Below, piece after piece: positions 1 to 7,887 of a DNA stretch of 64,000 bases. This stretch comes from DATLSM01 sp049585815 (GTDB lineage: Bacteria; Actinomycetota; Thermoleophilia; Solirubrobacterales; 70-9). The position numbers and the translations under genes are program-made. The stretch is taken from assembly GCA_049585815.1 (NCBI GenBank), contig JBAVAR010000138.1, positions 1 through 64,000 of the forward strand, given 5' to 3'. Position 1 is the stretch's first letter, and every line of letters begins with the position of its first letter. The notes below the pieces were generated by a model. That model did no database searches and was not told where the DNA came from. It worked only from the letters and a program-made list of their open reading frames with translations.

Positions 1-127
1 CTACGGGCTCGGCTCCGCGGTGACGGCCTGAGGGCACATCAGGCACAATCAAGACCAACCGACAACTGGCATGAGGTGGGGCCAGTTCGGGTGTCTACTC
101 CGGGGCCACTGCAAGTGGCGACACTCA
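1..127 (-). mobile_element. Probable end of an IS21-like insertion sequence (partial)
   Basis: Read on the minus strand, this stretch begins with TGAGTGTCGCCACTTGCAG exactly where the SRPBCC-like gene loses its reading frame. It then carries two copies of TGGCCCC 24 bp apart (plus-strand ggggcca at 78-84 and 102-108). IS21-family termini in actinobacteria typically carry such repeated GTGGCCCC-type blocks, which are transposase-binding repeats. No transposase frame is visible because the element would lie left of the window. The assignment rests on the motif, the spacing and the gene disruption, so it is a moderate-confidence inference. Confidence 0.45.
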
Positions 128-238
128 TGGATCGGTCAAGGCCCGCCAGACGCGCTCGGGTTCTTGTCCCAACACCCGTTCAAAGCGCAGGGTGCTCCTG
201 CCCTCTCGTTCTTCCAGAGTCGCGTTGGCTGCGGGCAT
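125..238 (-). pseudogene. Truncated SRPBCC (AHSA1-like) gene, N-terminal 37 codons only
   Basis: The frame starts at ATG 238, one base after the ArsR stop codon. It reads MPAANATLEEREG and then STLRFERVLGQEPERVWRAL before a TGA at 125-127. The phrase RFERVLGQEPERVWRALTDP is the usual N-terminus of SRPBCC/AHSA1-like proteins (about 140-160 residues), which often follow an ArsR repressor. The protein stops after 37 residues, and no continuation of the family is found in any frame downstream. The break coincides with the IS21-like terminus, so the gene looks disrupted rather than frameshifted. Confidence 0.6.
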
Positions 239-239
239 C

Positions 240-545
240 TCAGTTCTCCTTGTCCAGTTGTCGTTCGAGCGCGTTGAGGCTGCTCTGCCAGAGGCGCTGG
301 TAGGGAGCGATCCAGCCAAACAGCTCCGCCAGACCCTCCGGGCAAAGCTCGTACAGCCGCAGTTGCCCCTGTGCCTCGGCCCGCACCACGCGGGCATCGC
401 GAAGGATCCCGAGGTGGCGGGAAGCGTTCGGCTGGCTGAGGCCGGCGCACTCCGCGATCTCGCCGACCGAGCGCGGCCCGCTCATCAACAGGTCAAGGAT
501 CTCCCGTCTTGAGGGCTCGGCGAGAACCTCAAATACGCCTTCCAT
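240..545 (-). CDS. ArsR-family winged-helix transcriptional regulator
   Basis: This is a 101-residue DNA-binding repressor. A winged helix-turn-helix spans roughly residues 25-70, with FEVLAEPSRREILDLLMSGP in helix 1-2 and GLSQPNASRHLGILRDA as the recognition helix and wing entry. The C-terminal part carries no conserved metal-binding Cys pair (only single Cys residues), so it belongs with the ArsR group paired with SRPBCC proteins rather than with metal sensors. ATG 545 is chosen; an in-frame TTG lies at 551. No Shine-Dalgarno sequence is visible, and a TATGAT at about 559-564 on the minus strand would give a near-leaderless message. Its natural partner gene downstream is truncated. Confidence 0.85.
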   Translation of the reverse strand: MEGVFEVLAEPSRREILDLLMSGPRSVGEIAECAGLSQPNASRHLGILRDARVVRAEAQGQLRLYELCPEGLAELFGWIAPYQRLWQSSLNALERQLDKEN

Positions 546-551
546 ATCCAA

Positions 552-580
552 TATTCAATCATAGGCTTATATAAGCATCT
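552..580 (-). promoter_or_regulatory. Candidate arsR promoter/operator with palindrome
   Basis: An AT-rich patch in otherwise GC-rich DNA contains a perfect 12-bp palindrome, gcttatataagc, at 565-576. It lies directly upstream of the ArsR start. A TATGAT-like -10 box lies between it and the start codon. ArsR proteins bind AT-rich dyads at their own promoters, so this is a likely autoregulatory operator. The assignment comes from position and symmetry only. Confidence 0.4.
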
Positions 581-791
581 CTCGATATGCATTGACTCCG
601 CTTGGCTGGCAAGTAGAGGTGACATCTTCGCCCGCTTGGCTCCTCACCACCCTGCCCCGGCAAGGCCGGTGCGATCCCCTCAGCCCGCACCGGCCGTGTA
701 GCCCCGCTGGGAGCGGACATGATCGACCCTGCCCAAACGAGCCGACCCGCTGACAAAGTGATCTGGTGGCGTGGGAGGTGCGGACCAGGTC

Positions 792-1157
792 CTATGCGCT
801 GAACAGCTGGGCGAGGGAGCGGCCAACGTCGGGAGGCTCCTCCTTGCCCTCCGCGGCGGCAGTCGCTCCATCGGCTAGGGCCTTTGCGGCGTCGGCTATC
901 TGGTGGGCGCGGCCGCCGCGAATAACGCCGGTCTTCTTTGCTTCCGCTAGATCGGACTCCATGAGACCCGCCAACTCGGCGAGGCGGCGCAGGCCGACAA
1001 CGGCGGCGGTGCCCTTGAGGGCATGCGCTTCGGCGCGCATCGTCTCGAAATCGCTCGTCTCGGTCGCCAGGCCGGCGGCAATTACGTCGCAACGACGGCG
1101 CGCCTCCTCGGCGAAGGAACTCAGAAGCTCTGCATCAGAGGCGGCTTTCTCGCTCAT
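792..1157 (-). CDS. Hpt (histidine phosphotransfer) domain protein
   Basis: This 121-residue, all-helical protein has the Hpt signature AHALKGTAAVVGLRRLAELA at residues about 45-64. The His of the HxxKG motif is the expected phosphoacceptor. The flanking helices (ELLSSFAEEARRRCDVIAAG and LMESDLAEAKK) complete the four-helix bundle of a stand-alone phosphorelay carrier. Its start overlaps the stop of the upstream thioredoxin-like lipoprotein by 4 bp (ATGA), so the two are translationally coupled. No kinase or response regulator gene is near, so the partner is unknown. Confidence 0.8.
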   Translation of the reverse strand: MSEKAASDAELLSSFAEEARRRCDVIAAGLATETSDFETMRAEAHALKGTAAVVGLRRLAELAGLMESDLAEAKKTGVIRGGRAHQIADAAKALADGATAAAEGKEEPPDVGRSLAQLFSA

Positions 1158-2197
1158 TCGCCGATCACTTCCTTGACCAGGTGGGTCAGCTTTTCGACGC
1201 CGAAACCACCCGCGATCTCGGCGTGGATCGTGCCGTCGCGATTGATCACATACAGCCAGGGCACGCTTGGCAGGTGAAATGTCCTCACTTGGGGCCGAAC
1301 CCCCTTGCTCGGGTTGTTGTCGTTGTAGATCTCCATGTGAATGAATGCCGCCTTGTTTTCGTATAGCCGTTTGACCTGCTCGGCCACGTCGACGACCGGG
1401 CTGCAGGTCCGACTCTGGCAGAACTTGGGGGTCGCAAACAAGAGCACTATCGGCTCTTTGCCAAGAACAGCCGCGTAGTCAACCTGGTTCTGGGAATCGG
1501 GGGGGACCCGGGTCGTGACCTTTGAAAGGTCACCGCCGACGCTCGCGGCGGTCGGCGTGTGGATCAAAGGCGCCCGCTGGCCGACTCGTGGGATCATCGA
1601 GAATTCGCCCACGGTGGCGGCCGGAAGCACCGTCCACTTGGTCTTGTTTCCTTCCTTCACCAGGGCCAGCAGCCTCCATTCGCCGTTGCCCGGGAAGCTG
1701 GGTTCGCCGGCGTAAACGACGGGGGCTGCAGTGACGTCTTCGGCCGTGGTCTTGGAGCGAAAGGCGGGCTTGGTCGCGAGACTTTCGATCGCCACCGGAA
1801 AGGGGCCGATCGCCGGATTGCTGAGCGGTCCGGGCTGCCTCTTGTTCCTTGCGGCCCCGCTGCGCGTTTTGGGCGGCGCCTTGGCGATGTAGAGCGCGAT
1901 CTTGGCGTCGGTGACGGGAACCCGTTCGCGATTGAAGACTTCAAAGGAATAGCGATTTGGCCCGGGATATAGCGCTTCTGAGGTCGGCACAACGACCAGG
2001 TGAGAGCGGCCTTCTGCAGATTTGAGCACGGCTTTGAGGGTCTTGCCGGAGGCGGTGGGGAATTCACTGGCGGGTGGAGCGGGAAGGCTCTTGGCCGTGA
2101 CCTCGGAGGGGGAGGTTGTAGATCCCCCGCCGCATCCGGCGAGGAGGGCCGCCGAAATCAGGCAGGCGAGAGCGGCGGCGATTTGACCGGGGCGCAT
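1154..2197 (-). CDS. Thioredoxin-fold lipoprotein
   Basis: This is a secreted lipoprotein of about 347 residues. From ATG 2197 (MRPGQIAAALACLISAALLA) it has a hydrophobic signal segment and a lipobox LLAGC, followed by a Gly/Ser-rich linker. The middle is a beta-rich domain (PTSEALYPGPNRYSFEVFN) and the last ~110 residues are thioredoxin-like: KEPIVLLFATPKFCQSRTC has a CxxxxC pair, then VPWLYVINRDGTIHAEIAGG. The CxxxxC spacing is that of SCO1-like or AlgJ-type redox folds rather than classical CxxC thioredoxin. In-frame starts exist at 2254 and 2206, but the signal peptide fits 2197. It is coupled to the downstream Hpt gene. Confidence 0.7.
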   Translation of the reverse strand: MRPGQIAAALACLISAALLAGCGGGSTTSPSEVTAKSLPAPPASEFPTASGKTLKAVLKSAEGRSHLVVVPTSEALYPGPNRYSFEVFNRERVPVTDAKIALYIAKAPPKTRSGAARNKRQPGPLSNPAIGPFPVAIESLATKPAFRSKTTAEDVTAAPVVYAGEPSFPGNGEWRLLALVKEGNKTKWTVLPAATVGEFSMIPRVGQRAPLIHTPTAASVGGDLSKVTTRVPPDSQNQVDYAAVLGKEPIVLLFATPKFCQSRTCSPVVDVAEQVKRLYENKAAFIHMEIYNDNNPSKGVRPQVRTFHLPSVPWLYVINRDGTIHAEIAGGFGVEKLTHLVKEVIGE

Positions 2198-2299
2198 CGG
2201 CGGCATCCTATTGAGGGGATTGGAGGAATATCGCGCCCATCGCCCCCACCACAAGCGACGGTAGGGTGGGCCGACCGACGGCGAGGGAAGGAGATGGAG

Positions 2300-3031
2300 A
2301 TGGCGGAGAGAGCGGCCCTGATCACGGGGGCCTCAAGCGGGATCGGGCTGGCGATTGCCCATGCTCTCGGCGAGGACGGCTACGCGCTGACCGTCGCCGC
2401 CCGACGACCGGAGAAGCTCGAATCTGCCGCCGGGGAGCTGCGTGCCAACGGCATCGAGGTGCAAAGCGTCGTCGCCAACATGACAGACGAGAGCGACGTG
2501 ATCGACACCTTCGCCAGGCACCGCGACCTCTATGGGCGTCTCGACGTGCTCGTCAACAACGCCGGAGTCGGGATCGGCGCGCCGATGGAGGAGATCCAGA
2601 CCAAACACCTTGACATGCAGCTCGCCGTCAACCTCCGGGCGCTGATCCTCGGTACCCGCGAGGGGCTGCCGATGCTCCGCGCAGCAGGGGCAGAGCACGG
2701 CAAGGCGCTGATCGTAAACACGGCCTCGATCGCCGGCAAGGGAGGACAGGCATGGCTCTCGATCTACGCGGCAACCAAGGCGGCGGTGATCAACTTCACC
2801 CAGTCCACCCACCGCGAGGCCGGCGGCGCCGGAGTCCAGTGCACGGCGCTTGCCCCGGGCTTTGTTGACACACCGATGACCGAGTTCGCCAAGGGTGAGG
2901 TGCCGGCAGAGCAGATGATCCAGCCCTCCGACTTGGGTGAGGCGGTGCGCTTCCTGCTGCGAACCTCGCGCAACTGCCATGTGCCGGAGATTGTCTTCAC
3001 CCGTCCAGGCGAGGGACTCGATACACCCTAA
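2300..3031 (+). CDS. SDR-family NAD(P)-dependent oxidoreductase
   Basis: A classical short-chain dehydrogenase of about 243 residues. It has the glycine-rich cofactor loop TGASSGIG near the N-terminus, the NNAG motif (DVLVNNAGVGIG), the catalytic Ser in NTASIAGKGG and the YxxxK pair in YAATKAA. The segment APGFVDTPMT is also typical. ATG 2300 follows AAGGAG (2288-2293) at a good distance; an ATG at 2294 abuts it. The glycosyltransferase start codon follows the stop directly, so the two form an operon. The substrate cannot be told from sequence; modification of an aglycone or sugar donor is possible given the neighbour. Confidence 0.88.
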   Translation: MAERAALITGASSGIGLAIAHALGEDGYALTVAARRPEKLESAAGELRANGIEVQSVVANMTDESDVIDTFARHRDLYGRLDVLVNNAGVGIGAPMEEIQTKHLDMQLAVNLRALILGTREGLPMLRAAGAEHGKALIVNTASIAGKGGQAWLSIYAATKAAVINFTQSTHREAGGAGVQCTALAPGFVDTPMTEFAKGEVPAEQMIQPSDLGEAVRFLLRTSRNCHVPEIVFTRPGEGLDTP

Positions 3032-4273
3032 ATGGCCCTGCGCTTCCTGATCGCCGCCTTCGGCGACGCGGGGCATGCGTTCCCGGCGATAGCACTGGGA
3101 CGGGCGCTGGCCGAGCGCGGGCACGAGGTGGTGATCGAGACGTGGGAGGAGCGCCGCCAAGCGGTGGAGGAGGTGGGGCTCGGTTTCACCGCGGCGGAGG
3201 AATACCGAATGTTCCCGCCACCGGACCCCGACTCCGGCGAGGGTGAGCACGCGGCGGAGGCAGCGCGAGCACTTCTGCCCCTTTTGGAGGAGATGCGCCC
3301 ACACGTCGCCGTCAGCGACATCCTCACCCTGGCGCCAGCCCTGGCAGCCGAGAAGGCCGGCGTACGGCGAGCAACTCTGATTCCACATATCTACCCGGTG
3401 GTCGAGCCGGGGATGCCGTTCTTCGCCGTGGGACTGCGGCCCCCCCGCACGCCCGCCGGTCGAAGTCTGTGGCGCGCCGGGCAGCGAGCACTTGACGTCG
3501 GGCTCGAGCATGGGCGGGGCGATCTAAATGCCCAGCGCGCGCGGTTAGGGCTTGAGCCAACCGAGCGTTTCCATGGTGGGATAAGCCCCGAACTGGCACT
3601 GGTCGCCACCTTCCCCCAGCTTGAGTATCCGCGGCGCTGGCCACCCGAGGTCAAGGTGACCGGGCCGATGACCTTCGAGCAGCCACACCCCGTGATCGAG
3701 CTGCCTGCTGGAGAGCGGCCCCTGGTACTGGTCGCCCCAAGTACCGCGCACGACTCGGGCAACCATCTTGTGCGCACGGCTTTGGAGGCGCTGGCAGACG
3801 AGCCCCTGCGGGTCGTCGCGACGACCAATCGCGTTATCCCCCAGAGCCCAATCGATGTGCCCCCCAATGCCCTTCTCGTCGACTGGCTCAGCTACAGCCA
3901 GTTGATGCCGGCGGCGTCGCTGGTCATCTCCCATGGTGGGCACGGCACGGTTGCCCGAGCCCTTGCGCTCGGCACTCCGGTCCTGATCTGCCCATTCACC
4001 GGCGACATGAGCGAGACCGCGATGCGTGTGGCCTGGGCGAAGGTTGGACTCTCCCTCCCCTGGCGCCTGTGCAGCCCCTCCCCCCTGCGCTGGGCCGCGC
4101 AGCGGATCCTCACCGACCGCTCCTTCGCCGACCGCGCAGGCGAGCTGGCGGCATGGGCGGGGCTGCACGACGGCGCCGAGCGCGGCGCCGAGCTGGTTGA
4201 AGACTTGGCCCTACGCGATGGTGCGGCAAAGAAACTCCGGGGGTGGGACTCGAACCCACAACCCCGCGGTTAA
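3032..4273 (+). CDS. UGT/MGT-like GT1-family glycosyltransferase
   Basis: This 413-residue GT-B glycosyltransferase begins MALRFLIAAFGDAGHAFPAI, with the GHxxP-type acceptor motif, and carries a C-terminal donor-site signature (VISHGGHGTVARALALGTPV) with LLVDWLSYSQLMPAA before it. This resembles macrolide or UDP-glucuronosyl-type (MGT) enzymes that glycosylate small hydrophobic acceptors. ATG immediately follows the SDR stop (TAAATG). The last ~13 codons (KLRGWDSNPQPRG) are antisense to tRNA-Asn, and the TAA stop is the complement of the anticodon loop. The natural C-terminus may therefore have been shifted by fusion to tRNA sequence. Confidence 0.85.
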   Translation: MALRFLIAAFGDAGHAFPAIALGRALAERGHEVVIETWEERRQAVEEVGLGFTAAEEYRMFPPPDPDSGEGEHAAEAARALLPLLEEMRPHVAVSDILTLAPALAAEKAGVRRATLIPHIYPVVEPGMPFFAVGLRPPRTPAGRSLWRAGQRALDVGLEHGRGDLNAQRARLGLEPTERFHGGISPELALVATFPQLEYPRRWPPEVKVTGPMTFEQPHPVIELPAGERPLVLVAPSTAHDSGNHLVRTALEALADEPLRVVATTNRVIPQSPIDVPPNALLVDWLSYSQLMPAASLVISHGGHGTVARALALGTPVLICPFTGDMSETAMRVAWAKVGLSLPWRLCSPSPLRWAAQRILTDRSFADRAGELAAWAGLHDGAERGAELVEDLALRDGAAKKLRGWDSNPQPRG

Positions 4274-4307
4274 CAGCCGCGTGCTCTACCAATTGAGCTA
4301 CCCCGGA
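4235..4307 (-). tRNA. tRNA-Asn (GTT)
   Basis: A 73-nt cloverleaf on the minus strand. The acceptor 5' strand TCCGGGG (RC of 4301-4307) pairs with CCCCGGA (RC of 4236-4242). The D-arm contains AGCTCAATTGGTAGAGC, the anticodon stem-loop is GCGGCTGTTAACCGC with anticodon GTT, and the T-arm is GTGGGTTCGAGTCCCAC. CCA is not encoded. It lies between the convergent glycosyltransferase gene, whose 3' end overlaps it antisense, and dnaG. Confidence 0.95.
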
Positions 4308-4328
4308 ACGGCAAGCGGAATCTACCGA

Positions 4329-6110
4329 TTACCCGGGTACCCGCTCGGTGCGGGCGATGCGCTCAACCAGCGCGGCGCGTTCCCGGCTCAGAGCTGCGCG
4401 AAGCTCTCGCTCACCGGAGTCTCCCGCCGCGGCTATCTCGGACTCCAACCGGCGCTGCTCGAGGAGCAGGAAATTGAGCTCCATCGCCTCAACGGAGGCG
4501 GGCTCATCGTGGGCCAGGATCACCAGCTCGGCGACCAGGCCGGCGAGATCGTCATCGCCACGGGGCAGATCTGATGCTGGGTCCTCGCGGTGCTCACGCA
4601 ACCAATCCGCGGCGCGAGCGCCGAGCGGGGAGAGGTGCTCTCCGGTGAGCTGAGCCAGGTACCTCCCGCCCTCCCCCGGCAGCGCGATGCACATCGCCAG
4701 CAGGGCGCGCTCGCGGCGCTCGCGAGAGCTGAGCTCTGCAATGCGACGCTGCGGAGCTTGAACCGCCCCGTCCCCGGAGCCGGCCCTGGGCGCATCGCCG
4801 CCGCTCAGAGGTCGGGCCGCCACCAGCCGCCCCATCACCATCGCGGGCTCGAGGTCCAGCTGCTCAGCAACCCGCCGCACCAGATCGTCACGGCTTGCCG
4901 TCTCGCCCATCCCAGCGAGAATCGGTGCCGCCTCCGAGAGCGCCCGGTCACGCTCAGCCGGGGAGCTGACATCCGCGCGGTCCAGTACAAGCTCAATCTG
5001 GAAGACGGGAAGGTCGACGGCGCTCTCGACCAATGCCCGGAAGCGCTCCGCGCCCCCTTCGCTGGCGAGCATCTCAGCCGGGTCCACCCCAGCCGGCATC
5101 CGCGCCACACGCAACCGTACCTTGCGCCCCGCCGCGACCCGCTGGGCGCGAAGCATCGCCTCCTGTCCGGCCGAGTCGGCATCAAGCGCCAGCGCCACCT
5201 CATCGACCATCCCAGAGAGCGCGGCAACCTGCTCGTCGGTGATCGCGGTCCCCATCACCCCGACCGCCTCCTCAATTCCCGCCTGGTGCAGGGCGAGCAC
5301 GTCGGTGTAGCCCTCGACCACAACAGCGCGCCCCGCCCTCGCAATCGCCGCCTTCGCCAGATCGATTCCATAGAGCAGCTTGCTCTTGTGAAAGAAGTCG
5401 GTCTCTGCTGTATTGACGTACTTTGCACCCTGATCGGAACGCATCGCCCGCCCACCAAACCCCAGCACCCGACCGCGACGGTCGCGGATCGGAAACATGA
5501 TTCGGGAGCGAAAGCGGTCATACTCGCCTCCCCCCCGACCGCGCTGAACCAGGCCGACCCCACGCAGGTCATCCACCTCAAATCCAGCTCGCTGCCCCCG
5601 TACCAGCACTCGGTCCCAGGCGCTCGGCGCAAAACCGACACCAAAGAGACGCAGCACCCCCTCCCCCAGTCCCCGCTCAGCCAGGTACCCGCGCGCCTTG
5701 GCGGCCTCGCTTGACTCCCATAGGTAGCCGGCGTAGAAGGAGGCGGTGCGGGTGAGCAACTCTTCGAGCCGGCGACGGTGCCGGCGACGGGCCTCAGCGC
5801 GTGGGTCCTCCTTCTCGCGCTCAAGCTCAACCCCGTAGCGGTCTGCGAGTAGCTCCACCGCATCCGCAAAACCCAGTCCCTCCTTCTCCTCGACAAACTT
5901 GATCACGTCACCGCCGGCCCCGCAGCCGAAGCAGTGGTAAAGCTTCTCCTGGGCGTCGACCGAGAACGATGGGGTGCGCTCCTCGTGGAACGGACAGAGG
6001 CCGACCCAGCGGGCGCCCTGGCGGCGCAGATCGGTGTGGGCGGAGATCACCTCGACGATGTCCGCCGTCTGCTTGACCCGTTCAAGGCTCTCGGTCGAGA
6101 TCAGCGCCAT
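4329..6110 (-). CDS. dnaG: DNA primase DnaG
   Basis: A 593-residue replication primase that makes RNA primers for the replisome. The N-terminal zinc ribbon is seen as CPFHEERTPSFS followed by YHCFGCGAGGD (ligands about C39, H42, C60, C63). The catalytic core follows (FGGRAM; KSKLLYGIDLAK), with the TOPRIM motif VVVEGYTDVLALHQAG and the acidic ALDADSAGQEA. The C-terminal DnaB-interacting region is helical and Arg/Glu-rich. Length is normal for the family. It follows dgt at a short distance, a replication/nucleotide-pool pairing common in actinobacteria. Confidence 0.97.
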   Translation of the reverse strand: MALISTESLERVKQTADIVEVISAHTDLRRQGARWVGLCPFHEERTPSFSVDAQEKLYHCFGCGAGGDVIKFVEEKEGLGFADAVELLADRYGVELEREKEDPRAEARRRHRRRLEELLTRTASFYAGYLWESSEAAKARGYLAERGLGEGVLRLFGVGFAPSAWDRVLVRGQRAGFEVDDLRGVGLVQRGRGGGEYDRFRSRIMFPIRDRRGRVLGFGGRAMRSDQGAKYVNTAETDFFHKSKLLYGIDLAKAAIARAGRAVVVEGYTDVLALHQAGIEEAVGVMGTAITDEQVAALSGMVDEVALALDADSAGQEAMLRAQRVAAGRKVRLRVARMPAGVDPAEMLASEGGAERFRALVESAVDLPVFQIELVLDRADVSSPAERDRALSEAAPILAGMGETASRDDLVRRVAEQLDLEPAMVMGRLVAARPLSGGDAPRAGSGDGAVQAPQRRIAELSSRERRERALLAMCIALPGEGGRYLAQLTGEHLSPLGARAADWLREHREDPASDLPRGDDDLAGLVAELVILAHDEPASVEAMELNFLLLEQRRLESEIAAAGDSGERELRAALSRERAALVERIARTERVPG

Positions 6111-6137
6111 TGGATCACGGTAGCCGGCGGGCGAGCA

Positions 6138-7148
6138 TCAGAACCTCGCCTCCTCAGGGATGGTGAGTTCGGTGAACTTGGCGATGCAGTAGCGGTCGGT
6201 CATCCCGGCGATGTAGTCGGTCACGCGCTGGCACTCGCCTGCTCCTGACTCCCACTCAGCCACCTGAGCGGGATGAACCATGTAGTAATCAAAGAGGCCG
6301 CGCAGAGTGCTGTGGACCCGCTCGTGCTCGCTGCGGGCCGCCGGACCCAGGTAGACCCGGTCGAACATGAACTTGCGCAGTCGCAACATAGCCCCGCCCA
6401 CCTCCTCGCTCTGGACTACGTCCCGAGCCTCGGCGGAGCGCTCCACGATGTCGCGAACCAGGGTGTCGATCCGCTTGGACCCGGTCGGCCCGAGTTGCTC
6501 AATCTCAGCGGCAGGCAGATCGGCCGGTTCGAGAATTCCTGCCCGTAGGGCGTCGTCGATGTCGTGGTTGATGTAGGCGACGCGATCGACCAGCTTGACG
6601 ATCCGTCCCTCCGGGGTTGCCGGCCTCTGGGGCCCGGTGTGGTTGAGGATGCCGTCGCGCACCTGCTCGGTGAGATTGAGGCCCTGACCGTCGCGCTCCA
6701 GCACATCCACCACCCGCAGCGAGTGAATGTTGTGCTTGAACTCACCCCCGCAGCGCTCGCGCAAGGCCGCGTCGAGGGCCTCCTCCCCGGTGTGCCCGAA
6801 GGGTGGGTGGCCGAGATCGTGGCCAAGCCCGATCGCCTCGGTCAAGTCCTCGTTGAGCCCTAGCGCGCGGGCCACGGTGCGGGCGATGCCGCAGGCCTCC
6901 AGCGTATGCGTGAGGCGGGTGCGGTAATGATCCCCCTCGGGGGCGATGAAGACCTGTGTCTTGTGCATCAGGCGCCGGAAGGCCTTCGAATGGACGATCC
7001 GGTCGCGATCGCGCTGAAATGGAGAACGAACCGGGCTGTCGGGCTCCTCCTCGCGCCGCAGCGCAGGATAGGACGGCGTCGCGAGATCGGAGAGGAACTC
7101 GGCCTCCCATGCGCGGACTCGCTCTTCCAGCGGGGCTTTGGGCTCCAC
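6138..7148 (-). CDS. dgt: dGTP triphosphohydrolase-like HD-domain protein
   Basis: A 336-residue HD-superfamily enzyme expected to hydrolyse dNTPs to deoxynucleosides and triphosphate. The metal site is clear: RLTHTLEACGIARTVARAL supplies the first His, and GLGHDLGHPPFGHTGEEAL gives the HD pair and following His. The N-terminal SPFQRDRDRIVHSKAFRRL and KTQVF are signature regions of the deoxyguanosinetriphosphate triphosphohydrolase-like subgroup. The start is GTG 7148. It lies 9 bp after recO and upstream of dnaG in the same direction. Confidence 0.93.
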   Translation of the reverse strand: MEPKAPLEERVRAWEAEFLSDLATPSYPALRREEEPDSPVRSPFQRDRDRIVHSKAFRRLMHKTQVFIAPEGDHYRTRLTHTLEACGIARTVARALGLNEDLTEAIGLGHDLGHPPFGHTGEEALDAALRERCGGEFKHNIHSLRVVDVLERDGQGLNLTEQVRDGILNHTGPQRPATPEGRIVKLVDRVAYINHDIDDALRAGILEPADLPAAEIEQLGPTGSKRIDTLVRDIVERSAEARDVVQSEEVGGAMLRLRKFMFDRVYLGPAARSEHERVHSTLRGLFDYYMVHPAQVAEWESGAGECQRVTDYIAGMTDRYCIAKFTELTIPEEARF

Positions 7149-7157
7149 GGACCGATC

Positions 7158-7883
7158 CTACGCGGCAGCACGTAACTGCACGTGGGCGTGGTGCTCGAGT
7201 GTCTCGCCGACCGCCCGCTCCACCTGGCGCAGCTCTGGCTCAGCGGCATCCGGAGCCTCGGCCAGAGGCTTGGCCAGGGCCTCGACCATGAAGCGATGGG
7301 CCGCCGCGGAGATCCCAAACGACCCCGCCTCACAGCTCGCGCAGACAACCCCACCGGCGGCGCCGGAGAATGCGCTGAGTTCCTCCACCTCCCCGCAGCG
7401 AACGCAGGAGGCAAGCTCGGGCACGAAACCCGCTGCCAGGGCGAGCTTGAGACGAAAGGCCAGCGCCGTCTCAAGGCCGGCTGCACGCGACTCGGCAGGG
7501 TCATCAAGCAGCGCGAGATAGCGACAGAGGAGGTTGTAGGCAGGCGGGTTGGGCTCGGCTGAGTCGAGCAACCGCAGCACCGCGTCGCAAGCACGAGCGC
7601 CGGCGGCGAGCGCCGGCCCGGAGGAGCGAAGGCGCGGGTATCCGTCGACGGTCGAAACGTTGGTGACGGTGAGCAGCTCACCGCGGCCTTCATGGAGGAT
7701 CAAGTTGAGGCGAAAGAACGGCTCCAGCCGGCCGCCGAAGCGTGATTTCGGCCGACGGGCGCCCTTGGCGATCGCTCCCACCCGCCCCCGCGCGGTGGAG
7801 TAAAGGTGCAAAATGCGGTCTGCCTCGCCGTAGCGGATGCTGCGCAGGACCACCGCCTCCGTCTTCAGCGTCTTGCCGGGCAT
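7158..7883 (-). CDS. recO: DNA repair protein RecO
   Basis: A 241-residue RecO mediator that helps load RecA in the RecF pathway. The N-terminal OB-fold is KTLKTEAVVLRSIRYGEADR with IGAIAKGARRPKSRFGGRLE. A zinc-binding module follows in the C-terminal half, with Cys pairs in ASCVRCGEVEELSAF and VVCASCEAGSFG. Length is typical. It starts at ATG 7883, only 4 bp from the mutM stop, and is followed closely by dgt; the series mutM-recO-dgt-dnaG groups DNA maintenance genes. Confidence 0.95.
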   Translation of the reverse strand: MPGKTLKTEAVVLRSIRYGEADRILHLYSTARGRVGAIAKGARRPKSRFGGRLEPFFRLNLILHEGRGELLTVTNVSTVDGYPRLRSSGPALAAGARACDAVLRLLDSAEPNPPAYNLLCRYLALLDDPAESRAAGLETALAFRLKLALAAGFVPELASCVRCGEVEELSAFSGAAGGVVCASCEAGSFGISAAAHRFMVEALAKPLAEAPDAAEPELRQVERAVGETLEHHAHVQLRAAA

Positions 7884-7887
7884 TCCC

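Noticed and set aside
2333..3511. 392-codon minus-strand frame across the SDR and glycosyltransferase genes
   Set aside because: Both real genes on the plus strand have full family signatures; the minus frame has none and crosses their junction.
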